Positions 10,670 through 18,917 of a DNA stretch of 34,640 nt are shown here, piece after piece. The notes beneath the pieces were generated by a model, which saw nothing but the letters and a program-made list of their open reading frames with translations, was not told the DNA's origin and did not search any database. The stretch spans positions 1 through 34,640 of the forward strand of contig JABCYU010000007.1 in assembly GCA_013290045.1 (NCBI GenBank), given 5' to 3'. Positions within the stretch are counted from its first letter, which is position 1. Each line of letters starts with the position of its first letter. Source of the stretch: Methanobacteriota archaeon. GTDB lineage: Archaea; Thermoplasmatota; Thermoplasmata; Lutacidiplasmatales; UBA184. A program made the position numbers and the translations under genes.

Positions 10670-10691
10670 GGATAGAACTCGCGCGGTAGGT

Positions 10692-10702
10692 CGGATAAAC
10701 CC
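10692..10702 (-). promoter_or_regulatory. TATA-like box (GGGTTTATCCG) for the surface protein starting at 10669
   Basis: About 25-30 nt upstream of the GTG at 10669. Confidence 0.45.
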
Positions 10703-10812
10703 GTAGGGAGGAGTCGGCCGCCCGAGCGGGCCATCGAGGCGAGGGGGACCTTCGGGGGTCCCCTCTGGGAGATGGACCGAAGCGCTTAGACGCCGGCACC
10801 GGTCGGCCGAGC

Positions 10813-11394
10813 GTGGCGCTCACCGGTCCGGCACCCGAGGGGAATCCGGCGCCCGCCGACCTGAGCCCCGAAGCGCGCCGCTGGCTCCACGACAAGTACG
10901 AACGGTTGGCCGCGGAGGAGGGTCAGCTCTCCACCAGCCGCACCTCGTACTATGCCGCCATCGGAACCGTGTTGATCACCGGCCTACTCGTGGTCGTGGA
11001 AGGGCTGACGAACCAGCCGTTGATCCTCACCGGGGTGGTGACCTTCCTGGCCTCCCTGGGGATCCTCATCTCGTCCGTCTGGGCCGTCCTCCTCCATCGG
11101 ACGAACGACGCTAAGAACCTCTGGCGGGAAGCGGCGCGACGCCTCGAGGAGACGAACCCGCCACTCCTCGGAGTCTGGAAAGCCCCGATCACGCTCCGTT
11201 CCGGAACGACCGTTCAGATCGATCTCCTACGCCCGTACCTCGCCCATCAGGAGAGGTTCGCCACCGAGAGGGGGATCTCGTGGATGGATCGGGCGAACCC
11301 CGCCGCCCTGACCGAGGTGCTTCCGCTCACCTTCCTCACCATCTGGGGATCCGTGCTGGCGATCGTGTGGGTCTGGTACTTGGTCATCCGGTAG
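10813..11394 (+). CDS. Membrane protein (about 3 TM), possibly RipA-family-like
   Basis: 'LHDKYERLAAEEGQLSTSRTSYYAAIGTVLITGLLVVVEG...LASLGILISSVWAVLLHRTNDAKNLWREAARRLEE' has the layout of RipA-type small membrane proteins; family call tentative. Confidence 0.75.
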   Translation: MALTGPAPEGNPAPADLSPEARRWLHDKYERLAAEEGQLSTSRTSYYAAIGTVLITGLLVVVEGLTNQPLILTGVVTFLASLGILISSVWAVLLHRTNDAKNLWREAARRLEETNPPLLGVWKAPITLRSGTTVQIDLLRPYLAHQERFATERGISWMDRANPAALTEVLPLTFLTIWGSVLAIVWVWYLVIR

Positions 11395-11462
11395 GAACGG
11401 GCCCGGATCCTCCGACCGAGATGTACCGCGAGTGGGCCCATGGTTGGGCCGGTCGGTCCGCT

Positions 11463-12755
11463 TCATCCACCCTGGCGGCACGGGAGGCGACCGTCGCGGA
11501 TCGCCTCAACGAGGAGCCGATAGTCTGCGGAGTTCTGTTCCGCGTACGCCTCGGCGAACTTGGTGATCGCCACGTCGAACAGATCCTTCTCTCCGAGATA
11601 CCCGGCGATGATCGCCGGATCGCCGGTCCGCGCATGCGCGCGAGCGAGCGCCGTCGCACAGAGCTCGGCGTGGCCGGCGAGTTCCCGAGCTCCCATCTCC
11701 CCGATGTCGACCGCGAACTTCATGTCGCGGAGCTGGCGGATGTAGAAGTCCCGGGAGCGCCACCGGCTCCACCCCAGGAGCACGTCGCTCGCCTCCTGGA
11801 TGAGGTGCTGTCCGACCACCACCCGTTGGGCGTGATTGGGGTAGATGCTCCGCGGCAGGTAGGCTTCGAGCGCCGAGTCATCGGCCTCTTTGAGCTGGAG
11901 GAACAGCGGATCGCCGACGTCGCCGTCGCCGAGGAGAAGCAGGACCGAGCAGGTGGTGCCAACGCTCCCGACGCCGACCACCTTCTGGGCGACGTCCACG
12001 ACCTCGTAGCGGTCCAGCAGCAGCCGTCGTTCCTCCGGAAGGGTCGAGCGGTACCGGTCGAAGAACGTCCGGGAGGCGTAGTCGTCGGCGGGATCCCGGT
12101 AGTGGACGATGAGCGGGGGTTCGTCGCGGATCCGGACCTTTCCACCGGGCCCGGGCCTCGCCATCTTCGGGAAGGCGTGGAGATCGGTCTGCCCACGCGC
12201 TCGCGCGACGGCGCGCCGGACCATCGCCCGGCCGATGGGGGAGAGCTGCGAAAGGCTCTCGGCCCGGTCGAGGTGCCAGTACCACACCGACAGGTACGGC
12301 ATCGAGGCGAATCGCTGCATCCAGTTCCGGTAACCATGGACCGTCGAACGGACCACGCTCCTGAGGTCGGTCCGCGAGATCCGGTTCTGCTGGCCGGCGA
12401 CGAACAGGCTCGTCGCGAGGCGCTTCACGTCCCACTCCCAGGGACCCGGGAGCGTCTCGTCGAAATCGTTCACGTCGAAGACCAGGTCGCGCTCCGGGGT
12501 TCCGAAGACGCCGAAGTTGCCGAGGTGGGCGTCCCCCGCGAGTTGGACCCGTATTCCGCTGGCCGGTGTTCCCGCGAGATCGCGGGCCATGATCGTCGCC
12601 GCCCCGCGCAGGAAGGCGAACGGCGAGGCGGACATCCGTCCGTACCGGATCGGGAGAAGCTCGCGGCGTCGGCCGCGGTCGGCCGTCTCGAGAAGTCGGA
12701 TCGGATCCGGTCGATCCGGGGACGGCGACCAGAGGGCGTGTCGGGATCGCGGCAC
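11463..12755 (-). CDS. DUF2252 family protein (kinase-fold-like); N-terminus probably extends upstream
   Basis: 'PIRYGRMSASPFAFLRGAATIMARDLAGTPASGIRVQLAGDAHLGNFGVFGTPERDLVFDVNDFDETLPGPWEWDVKRLATSL'. Confidence 0.93.
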   Translation of the reverse strand: MPRSRHALWSPSPDRPDPIRLLETADRGRRRELLPIRYGRMSASPFAFLRGAATIMARDLAGTPASGIRVQLAGDAHLGNFGVFGTPERDLVFDVNDFDETLPGPWEWDVKRLATSLFVAGQQNRISRTDLRSVVRSTVHGYRNWMQRFASMPYLSVWYWHLDRAESLSQLSPIGRAMVRRAVARARGQTDLHAFPKMARPGPGGKVRIRDEPPLIVHYRDPADDYASRTFFDRYRSTLPEERRLLLDRYEVVDVAQKVVGVGSVGTTCSVLLLLGDGDVGDPLFLQLKEADDSALEAYLPRSIYPNHAQRVVVGQHLIQEASDVLLGWSRWRSRDFYIRQLRDMKFAVDIGEMGARELAGHAELCATALARAHARTGDPAIIAGYLGEKDLFDVAITKFAEAYAEQNSADYRLLVEAIRDGRLPCRQGG

Positions 12756-13064
12756 CCGCTTTCGGATCGCCTTGCCCTTGGCCGCGCGCTCGGCGCGGCT
12801 GAGGGGGCGGGCGGTGCGGATTCTCGGAGCGGGTCGTCGTGGGGCCTTCGTCCCCGCCCTATGGCTCTGAGGAGCATGGCCTCATCGGCCTAACCCGAGA
12901 TCGACGACGGGTCGGGGGTACCCAGCTCGAAGGTTCGTTCAATCCGCTCCCTCCGACCGGACGGTAGCCGCCCGGTTCTCGCTCGCCGCTCCGACCCCGC
13001 CGGGATTCAGCCGGGCCGTCAGTATGCTGATAGGAGTGGTCCGGCTAGGGCTGGGGGGTAGGCG

Positions 13065-14039
13065 GTGCCGATCGAGATTCTCGAGTTCGGGGAGCTTCGC
13101 CGCTCCGCCGAGTCTCAGGTCGCGGCCCTCGATGCGTCGGACAACGATCCATCGCTCGACCGCCGGGCGGTGCGACGTGCCGCCCGGCTCGGGCAGCCGT
13201 ACGCCCCGTACGTCGCCTTGTTCGCGGTCGAGCGCGGCGAGATCCTCTCCCGGGTGGGCGTGATTCGCCGGGAGATGGTCACCGCCGCCGGTCGTTTGCG
13301 CTTCACCGGGATCACCGACGTGGTTACGCGACCCGACGCGGGTCGGAGGGGTCTCGCGGCGCGGTTGCTTCGGGCGGTCCACCGTCGGGAGCGCTCCGCC
13401 GGGATGCCGTGGACCTTCCTGTGGACGCGCCGCTCCTGGGGCGCCCACCGATTGTACGAGACCCTCGGCTACGAGGACCTCCTCTCCCTTCCCGTCGCCG
13501 TGGTCAAGCTGCGTCGGGGTCAACGACCCCGCCGACCGGCCGGGTTCTCCCTCCAGCGAGCCCGGGCGACGGACGCGGGACGCATCGAAGCCGTGTTCCA
13601 CGCCGCGACCCGGGGGCGCCTCGGCTACCCGCAGCGTCGCCCCGGAACGCTTCGCCTGCGATTCTCGATGGGTTGGAGGAAGCCGGAGGAGCACCTCATT
13701 CTTCGACACGGCCGAACGGCCGTCGGGTACGCCTACGCCACCGAGGGGCCGCACCATGTCGCGGTCCACGAGGCGTTGGTCACGGACCCGTCCCATCAGG
13801 CGATACTCCTCGATCTCCTCGAGCGCCTCGGCGGGGACCGATTCCTCGGCTTCACTTCGACCACCTTCGTGAACGACGCGGCGCCCGACCTTCGGGAGCG
13901 GGGGTTCACGATCTGGCCGAGTTCCCATGCCGTGCTGATGGGACGGTCTCTCGAGCGCGTGAGCCGTTCGGATCGGGCGGCGGTGAAGGACGTGTTCCGA
14001 GACCCACGGCTCTCCTGCCACCGGGGAGACATGTTCTGA
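13065..14039 (+). CDS. GNAT family N-acetyltransferase (Eis-like or two-domain)
   Basis: 'FTGITDVVTRPDAGRRGLAARLLRAVHRRERSAGMPWTFLWTRRSWGAHRLYETLGYEDL'; a second GNAT-like half follows. Confidence 0.85.
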   Translation: MPIEILEFGELRRSAESQVAALDASDNDPSLDRRAVRRAARLGQPYAPYVALFAVERGEILSRVGVIRREMVTAAGRLRFTGITDVVTRPDAGRRGLAARLLRAVHRRERSAGMPWTFLWTRRSWGAHRLYETLGYEDLLSLPVAVVKLRRGQRPRRPAGFSLQRARATDAGRIEAVFHAATRGRLGYPQRRPGTLRLRFSMGWRKPEEHLILRHGRTAVGYAYATEGPHHVAVHEALVTDPSHQAILLDLLERLGGDRFLGFTSTTFVNDAAPDLRERGFTIWPSSHAVLMGRSLERVSRSDRAAVKDVFRDPRLSCHRGDMF

Positions 14040-14155
14040 GGCGACGGGGTCGACGCGCGCCGAAACGTCGAGTGCCCCGGAACCGCCCGGAGAGTTTCGG
14101 CAACGATGCCGGGAGTTGTTCGGCCGCCCGCGGCCTCGCCACGTCGCCCGGAGCG

Positions 14156-14404
14156 CTAACGAGTCGGGGGGACGGCCCTGACCCCGTCGGGCGATTCGAC
14201 CGTGAGGCCGGCCTCCCGTGCCGCCTGGAGCGCCCGATTCAGGCCGGCGAGAGAGATCCGGTGACCCCGATGCTCCAGAGCTTCGAGAATCTTTCGTCGC
14301 CGCATCGCACCGGGCGACGCTCGAAGGATCTCGAGGACGCTCGCGACCACTCCGGCGGGGACTCCGCGGGCGGAGCTCGATGCGGCCGGAGTGGAAACCG
14401 GCAT
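14156..14404 (-). CDS. Small winged-helix-like protein
   Basis: 'VVASVLEILRASPGAMRRRKILEALEHRGHRISLAGLNRALQAAREAGLTVESPDGVRAV'; TATA-like 'GCGAAATATCC' about 27 nt upstream. Confidence 0.6.
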   Translation of the reverse strand: MPVSTPAASSSARGVPAGVVASVLEILRASPGAMRRRKILEALEHRGHRISLAGLNRALQAAREAGLTVESPDGVRAVPPTR

Positions 14405-14593
14405 CGTGGTCCGGGACGACCTGCCGGATATTTCGCCTCGCCCCTCGAACCTACCGGCGCGAGCGCGTCACCCGAGAACGAGAATATCATAGCCCGACCC
14501 GGCCGTTGAATCGGGACGCCGGCGATTTCGAATTCCGCGAGCTACCGGTGCCCGCGATCTAAACTGCGAACGGAAGCGAACGATCAGGGATCC

Positions 14594-14674
14594 GTCGACG
14601 TCCCCCGTTCCATCGAACGGGGCGAGAGGTCGACGCAAGCAATCCCCGCCGGCCGACGACCAGACAGGTCGTCG
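14594..14674. other. Two adjacent perfect-stem hairpins in an intergenic region (possible structured RNA or processing/termination element)
   Basis: GTCGAC..CCCCGTTC-CATC-GAACGGGG..GTCGAC (14594-14634) and CGACGACC-AGACA-GGTCGTCG (14654-14674). Confidence 0.45.
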
Positions 14675-14677
14675 CCC

Positions 14678-14731
14678 TTACTTCTTCTTCTTGCCCTTAG
14701 ACTGCTTCTTCGCCTTCGCCATGTCTACCAT
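14678..14731 (-). CDS. Possible tiny lysine-rich peptide (MVDMAKAKKQSKGKKKK)
   Basis: Short ORF, 8 Lys in the last 12 residues, stop 3 nt from a strong hairpin; could be chance or the end of a longer 90-aa ORF. Confidence 0.25.
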   Translation of the reverse strand: MVDMAKAKKQSKGKKKK

Positions 14732-15012
14732 GGACAACCGTCGAGGGTACATCAGGGAGCGTACCGGGTCCCGCCCTCGATTCCGGGCGAACGACCGGGA
14801 GTTGAAGCGGCCACCCATGCGTCGAAGATTCGGCCGGCTCTCGCGTTCCTCGTGTTCGCTCGCGTCGTTTTCCGGAACGGTCGTGGGGCGACCGAACGAT
14901 ACGACCGTCGCCGAACGCCGTCCCCCCCCGAGGCGTTCGTCGCATTCCATTCGGCCCGCTCCTTCGTCCCCGAGCGCTGGGTCTCACCGCTGCGTTATCA
15001 TCGACACATTTG

Positions 15013-15022
15013 CTTTAACAAT
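15013..15022 (+). promoter_or_regulatory. TATA-like box (CTTTAACAAT) for the gene at 15089
   Basis: A/T island about 70 nt upstream of the ATG; GGTGG about 6 nt before the ATG could act as a ribosome-binding site. Confidence 0.5.
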
Positions 15023-15088
15023 ACGAAGCCGATGGGTGGGCCCGGTCCACCGCGCGTGGGGCCGGAATCCATGGAAAGGGTGGCATCG

Positions 15089-18000
15089 ATGACCAAGAAC
15101 CAGGGAACGCAGAGGGGAGTGCGCTCGATCGTCTTGATGGGACTGACGGCCATGGTCGTGGTCGGCCTGCTGGGGCTGGCCCCCGGTATTTTCTCTCACG
15201 GGTTGGTACCGGCCCATGGCTCCACCGTCGCCCATTCGAGCCCCGCTCCCGTCACCACCGCCGCTCGTCCGTCTCTCACGCCGTACAATCCCCTGCCATC
15301 GCATCGAACGCAACTCGGGATGGTGTCGCCCCCCAATCACATCTCCCTCGGCAAATTCCAACTGAACGGTCCCCACCCGGCGGCGTGGGGTCCCTCGGCC
15401 ACCCCGCCCGGCTCGGAAGCGCTCCGGGCCCACGCCCAGGGTTGGGGCGGCGGGGGCGGCGGGGGTTCGGGAGGATCAGGGAACGCGAACTGGAACAACC
15501 GGTTCTGCGCCGGGCTCTGGCCGCAGTTCGAGAACTACGTCGGGTCCAGCTCCCAGGGCGCCTACGCCTCGGGATGCTACGGCCACGACGAACCCGGCAT
15601 GGAGTTCCAATCGGACCTGCCGGGGAGCGGTGGCAACGTCACCTGGAACGTCACGCTACCCACGGACCGCGACGCGACCCACAACCAATCGGACCTCTAC
15701 TCGGCGATCTGGTTCGGCATGACGATGACCGACCCGTACGGATGGATGGACCAATGCTTCCTCGAACTCCAGTTCTATCCGGACCAGTTGTGGACCAACC
15801 CCGGCCCGCAGTACCCCAACTGGACGGTCCCCGGGAAGTGGATCGGAGCGGCGGTCGCGTGGCAGATCGAGGCGGCGAGCGGGTTCGAGAACCCCTGCTT
15901 CTACGAACCCCTTTACCTCAACGGCACCCCGGGACCGGCGTACCTGAACATGACCCAGGGCGACCGCATCACCGTCACGATGACCGGGTGGGCGGGGAGC
16001 ACCACCGGAGAGGTCCTGTCGATCGTCGACCACACGAGCGGCCAGTCCTCTCTCGTCACGATGTACAACAGCGCCCAGGGATACCCGATCAACCCGGCGT
16101 ACAGTGCCAGCAACACCGAGGCCTCCATGCAGTGGACCCCGGGCGGGGAGTACCCCGTCTCCTTTGCGTTCGAGACCGGTCACGCTGGCAATCCCACATT
16201 CCCCTCGAACAACAGCTACGGCGGCTGCTCGGGCGGTCCGCAGTCGACCCCCCAGAACCCGGGCGCCCCGTGCCCGTCGTACGATCCCGGCTCTTGGGCG
16301 AACGATACGCTGACGCCCTGGCATTGGCAGGTCCCGACGTTCTTCGCCGGGCACACCGTCGCCCACCCGGTCCAGGTCGCCTTCACGCAGCCCGAAGGCG
16401 GGATGCCGCTCGTCGACCAGACCAGCAACGGCGTCTGTTCGGGGATCGAGGGCTCCGCCTGGTGCAGCTACCCGTACTACTCCTACTACTGCTCGTCGCA
16501 CACCTTCGAGTTCGGGGCGGTCGACTACAACGGGGTCACCACCGACTTCACCAAGTGGCACCAGTTCGACCCGAACCTGCAGACGCTGAGCTTCGGTGGC
16601 GGGTTCTTCCCCCCGACGAACTTCTCGATCCCCGCGTGCGGCAGTCCCGCGGCGACGATCAGTTTCGGTCCGTCGGTGGCCGGCGCCGGTTCGGTCTACT
16701 TCCTTTCCCACGCCGACTCGGCCGTGACGACGGTCAACGGGCTGCTGCACGGCAGCTACTCGCTGAACGCGATCGGGTCGTCCGGGATGGGATTCGGTCA
16801 CTGGGCGACGACCGGCGGCGCGAACGTCGCGATCTCGACGAGCCCGTACACCACGCTCCACGTCACTGGGAGCGGGTCGGTTCGCGCGGTGTTCACCGCG
16901 CATCCGGCCAAGACGTCGGTCAAGTTCCGGGATTTCGGCAACGGGACCGTCGGCCTCGACCCCAACTTCCTGTGGACGGGGAACGACGCGGGGCTCGCGA
17001 CCCTCTCGAACGGGGCGAGCTACTCTCTCGCCGCCGGCGTCTACTCGATCCAGGCGTATCCGATGCCCGGTTGGAACTTCGCCTACTGGAGCTACGCCGG
17101 AGGAGTGTCGGTCCCGGCTCCGACGTTCCCGTACACGCAGCTCATCGTGACGGGCAAGACCGCCACCGCCACCGTCGCGGCATGGTACACCGCGACGACC
17201 GACAATGGGACGATCTACCTCTACACGATCGGCGTCGGCTCGACCTCGTTCGGCTCGCTGACCGTGTCGAACTCGAACCCGTTCGGCTACAACTTCGGTA
17301 CCGCCACGATGCCCGTGGGAACCTACCCGATCAACCTGACTCCAGGACCGGGGGTCCTCAACTGGCAGATCCTCTACGGGTCGCCGCTCATCATCTCGAA
17401 CAACTCGGTGAGCACGTTCGGCAACCTCGAGAACGGGTCGGCCGTCCTCGAGGTCATCTTCACGTCGGGGGCGCAGGTCACCTACCACGTGAACCCGGGC
17501 AAGGGAGGGACGATCTACGCCCTCGGCGCGTCGGGATACACCGCCGTCGCGAAGGGGTCGACCCAGTCGCTCGCCCTCGGTACCTACGGGTTTGCCGCGG
17601 CGGCCGCCACCGGGTACGCCTTCGCGGGCTGGTCGACGGCCAATCCGAGCGCGATATCGTTCTCGTCGTCCACGCCGATCACCTCGGCGTCCATTTTCGG
17701 GAACGGGACGATCTCGGCGAACTTCCTGAAGACCAGCACGAACGGCAACGTGAGCTTCCGCGTCGGTCCTACGGCCGGGGCGGGGACCATCACCTACAAC
17801 TTCGGTGCGACGTACGGCAACGGCGCCCGGATCGCGAAGACGACCGCCGGGCAGTACGTCGTGACCGCGAACGCGGCGCCCGGATGGATGTTCGCCGGCT
17901 GGAAGGGTCTGGGATCGGTCTCGGTGGTCGGTTCGAGCTCCATGAATCCGGGCGTCGTCTCCGTGGTCTCGGGGGTCGGAACGCTCTGGGCGATGTTCGC

Positions 18001-18265
18001 CCCGGTCCTGGTGCCGCTGAGCTTCGTCGTCTGGAGCCCGACCGGGCCGGCTCCCGCGTTTGGAGGTCTCCATGTCGCGGGCGTCACGCTCCACTCGGGG
18101 GACACCGTCTGGCTCAAACCGGGCACGTACAACGTGACCCTCACCGCGCCCCGGCCGCTCAGCTCGTGGAGCCCCGACGGCGGTCTGACGATCGTCACAT
18201 CGAACTCCACGGCGGCCACGCTCTTGATCAGCGGTGGCGGCACCATCGAAGCCGATCTCACGTAG
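15089..18265 (+). CDS. Large secreted protein with unknown N-terminal domain and about six C-terminal InlB-B-like beta repeats
   Basis: Signal/TM 'SIVLMGLTAMVVVGLLGLAPGIF'; 'CYGHDEPGMEFQSDLPGSGGNVTWNVTLPTD'; repeats such as 'GFGHWATTGGANVAISTSPYTTLHVTGSGSVRAVFTA'. Confidence 0.88.
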   Translation: MTKNQGTQRGVRSIVLMGLTAMVVVGLLGLAPGIFSHGLVPAHGSTVAHSSPAPVTTAARPSLTPYNPLPSHRTQLGMVSPPNHISLGKFQLNGPHPAAWGPSATPPGSEALRAHAQGWGGGGGGGSGGSGNANWNNRFCAGLWPQFENYVGSSSQGAYASGCYGHDEPGMEFQSDLPGSGGNVTWNVTLPTDRDATHNQSDLYSAIWFGMTMTDPYGWMDQCFLELQFYPDQLWTNPGPQYPNWTVPGKWIGAAVAWQIEAASGFENPCFYEPLYLNGTPGPAYLNMTQGDRITVTMTGWAGSTTGEVLSIVDHTSGQSSLVTMYNSAQGYPINPAYSASNTEASMQWTPGGEYPVSFAFETGHAGNPTFPSNNSYGGCSGGPQSTPQNPGAPCPSYDPGSWANDTLTPWHWQVPTFFAGHTVAHPVQVAFTQPEGGMPLVDQTSNGVCSGIEGSAWCSYPYYSYYCSSHTFEFGAVDYNGVTTDFTKWHQFDPNLQTLSFGGGFFPPTNFSIPACGSPAATISFGPSVAGAGSVYFLSHADSAVTTVNGLLHGSYSLNAIGSSGMGFGHWATTGGANVAISTSPYTTLHVTGSGSVRAVFTAHPAKTSVKFRDFGNGTVGLDPNFLWTGNDAGLATLSNGASYSLAAGVYSIQAYPMPGWNFAYWSYAGGVSVPAPTFPYTQLIVTGKTATATVAAWYTATTDNGTIYLYTIGVGSTSFGSLTVSNSNPFGYNFGTATMPVGTYPINLTPGPGVLNWQILYGSPLIISNNSVSTFGNLENGSAVLEVIFTSGAQVTYHVNPGKGGTIYALGASGYTAVAKGSTQSLALGTYGFAAAAATGYAFAGWSTANPSAISFSSSTPITSASIFGNGTISANFLKTSTNGNVSFRVGPTAGAGTITYNFGATYGNGARIAKTTAGQYVVTANAAPGWMFAGWKGLGSVSVVGSSSMNPGVVSVVSGVGTLWAMFAPVLVPLSFVVWSPTGPAPAFGGLHVAGVTLHSGDTVWLKPGTYNVTLTAPRPLSSWSPDGGLTIVTSNSTAATLLISGGGTIEADLT
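16655..18262 (+). repeat. About six diverged 85-95-aa beta-repeat modules within the 15089 protein
   Basis: Recurring 'L..G.Y.(L/I)......G..F..W.......v........l.v.g.G.v.A.F' pattern; boundaries approximate. Confidence 0.6.
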
Positions 18266-18360
18266 GCCTCTCCCGGCTCCGGGCCCGGGCAACCCCTTCC
18301 CGCCCCCGGGTAACCCGGGCCGGCGGGGCACCGGCGTGCGACCGCCGGCCCACGCCCGGG

Positions 18361-18723
18361 TCACTTCGAGCGGGGTTTCGCCTTCTTCGGCGGCAGGCCG
18401 GAAGCGAACTCGAGCGATCGACGTATCCAGCGGCGGGCCTCGACCGGTTTCGCCCGTACGGCGGTAGGCAGAACGAGGTAGCCGCGCATCGGGCGGCCGG
18501 GCATCGGCTCGAACGGGCGGAATCCCGGGACCGACGCCGCCGCGACCGAATCGCGATCGGAGAGGCGGACGAAAAGCTCCGGGCCGAACACGCCAAAGAA
18601 CATGTTCCCGTTCACGAACGCGGCCGGATGGCCGAAGACCTTCCGGGAGGTCACGTTCGGTTGATCGGGCCGCAGCTGCTCGAACTGTCTCTCCGCCGCC
18701 GGGTCGGGCTTCGGCATCTCCAT
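18361..18723 (-). CDS. TfoX N-terminal domain-like protein
   Basis: 'VTSRKVFGHPAAFVNGNMFFGVFGPELFVRLSDRD...FRPFEPMPGRPMRGYLVLP'. Confidence 0.88.
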   Translation of the reverse strand: MEMPKPDPAAERQFEQLRPDQPNVTSRKVFGHPAAFVNGNMFFGVFGPELFVRLSDRDSVAAASVPGFRPFEPMPGRPMRGYLVLPTAVRAKPVEARRWIRRSLEFASGLPPKKAKPRSK

Positions 18724-18917
18724 CGGTGCCACCGGGGATCGCCGACGGCCGGCCCCCACTTGAACCCTCGTCCTCGGTTCGGCGGGCGGACGGGGCGCCG
18801 ACTCTCGGCCGCGCGTCGGCGCGCCGAGGGTAGCGCGGCGCCGGCCGGGCCGCCAACTTGTTAGGGGTTCACGACCTCCGTCCTGAGGGGCCCGTGGGGC
18901 CACGCCGGGGTTCTGGG

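Noticed and set aside
12939-14021. 360-aa minus-strand ORF opposite the GNAT gene
   Set aside because: The plus-strand frame has clear acetyltransferase motifs; minus frame looks like an antisense shadow.
14480-14590. Possible tRNA in the intergenic region (TTCGAAT-like string)
   Set aside because: Could not fold acceptor, D, anticodon and T arms on either strand; no consistent cloverleaf.
15385-18864. 1159-aa plus-strand and 1066-aa minus-strand ORFs (15656..18856) overlapping the repeat-protein gene
   Set aside because: Arg/Pro/Gly-rich, low-complexity translations typical of shadow frames in high-GC DNA; the 15089..18265 frame has signal peptide, repeats and domain-like sequence.
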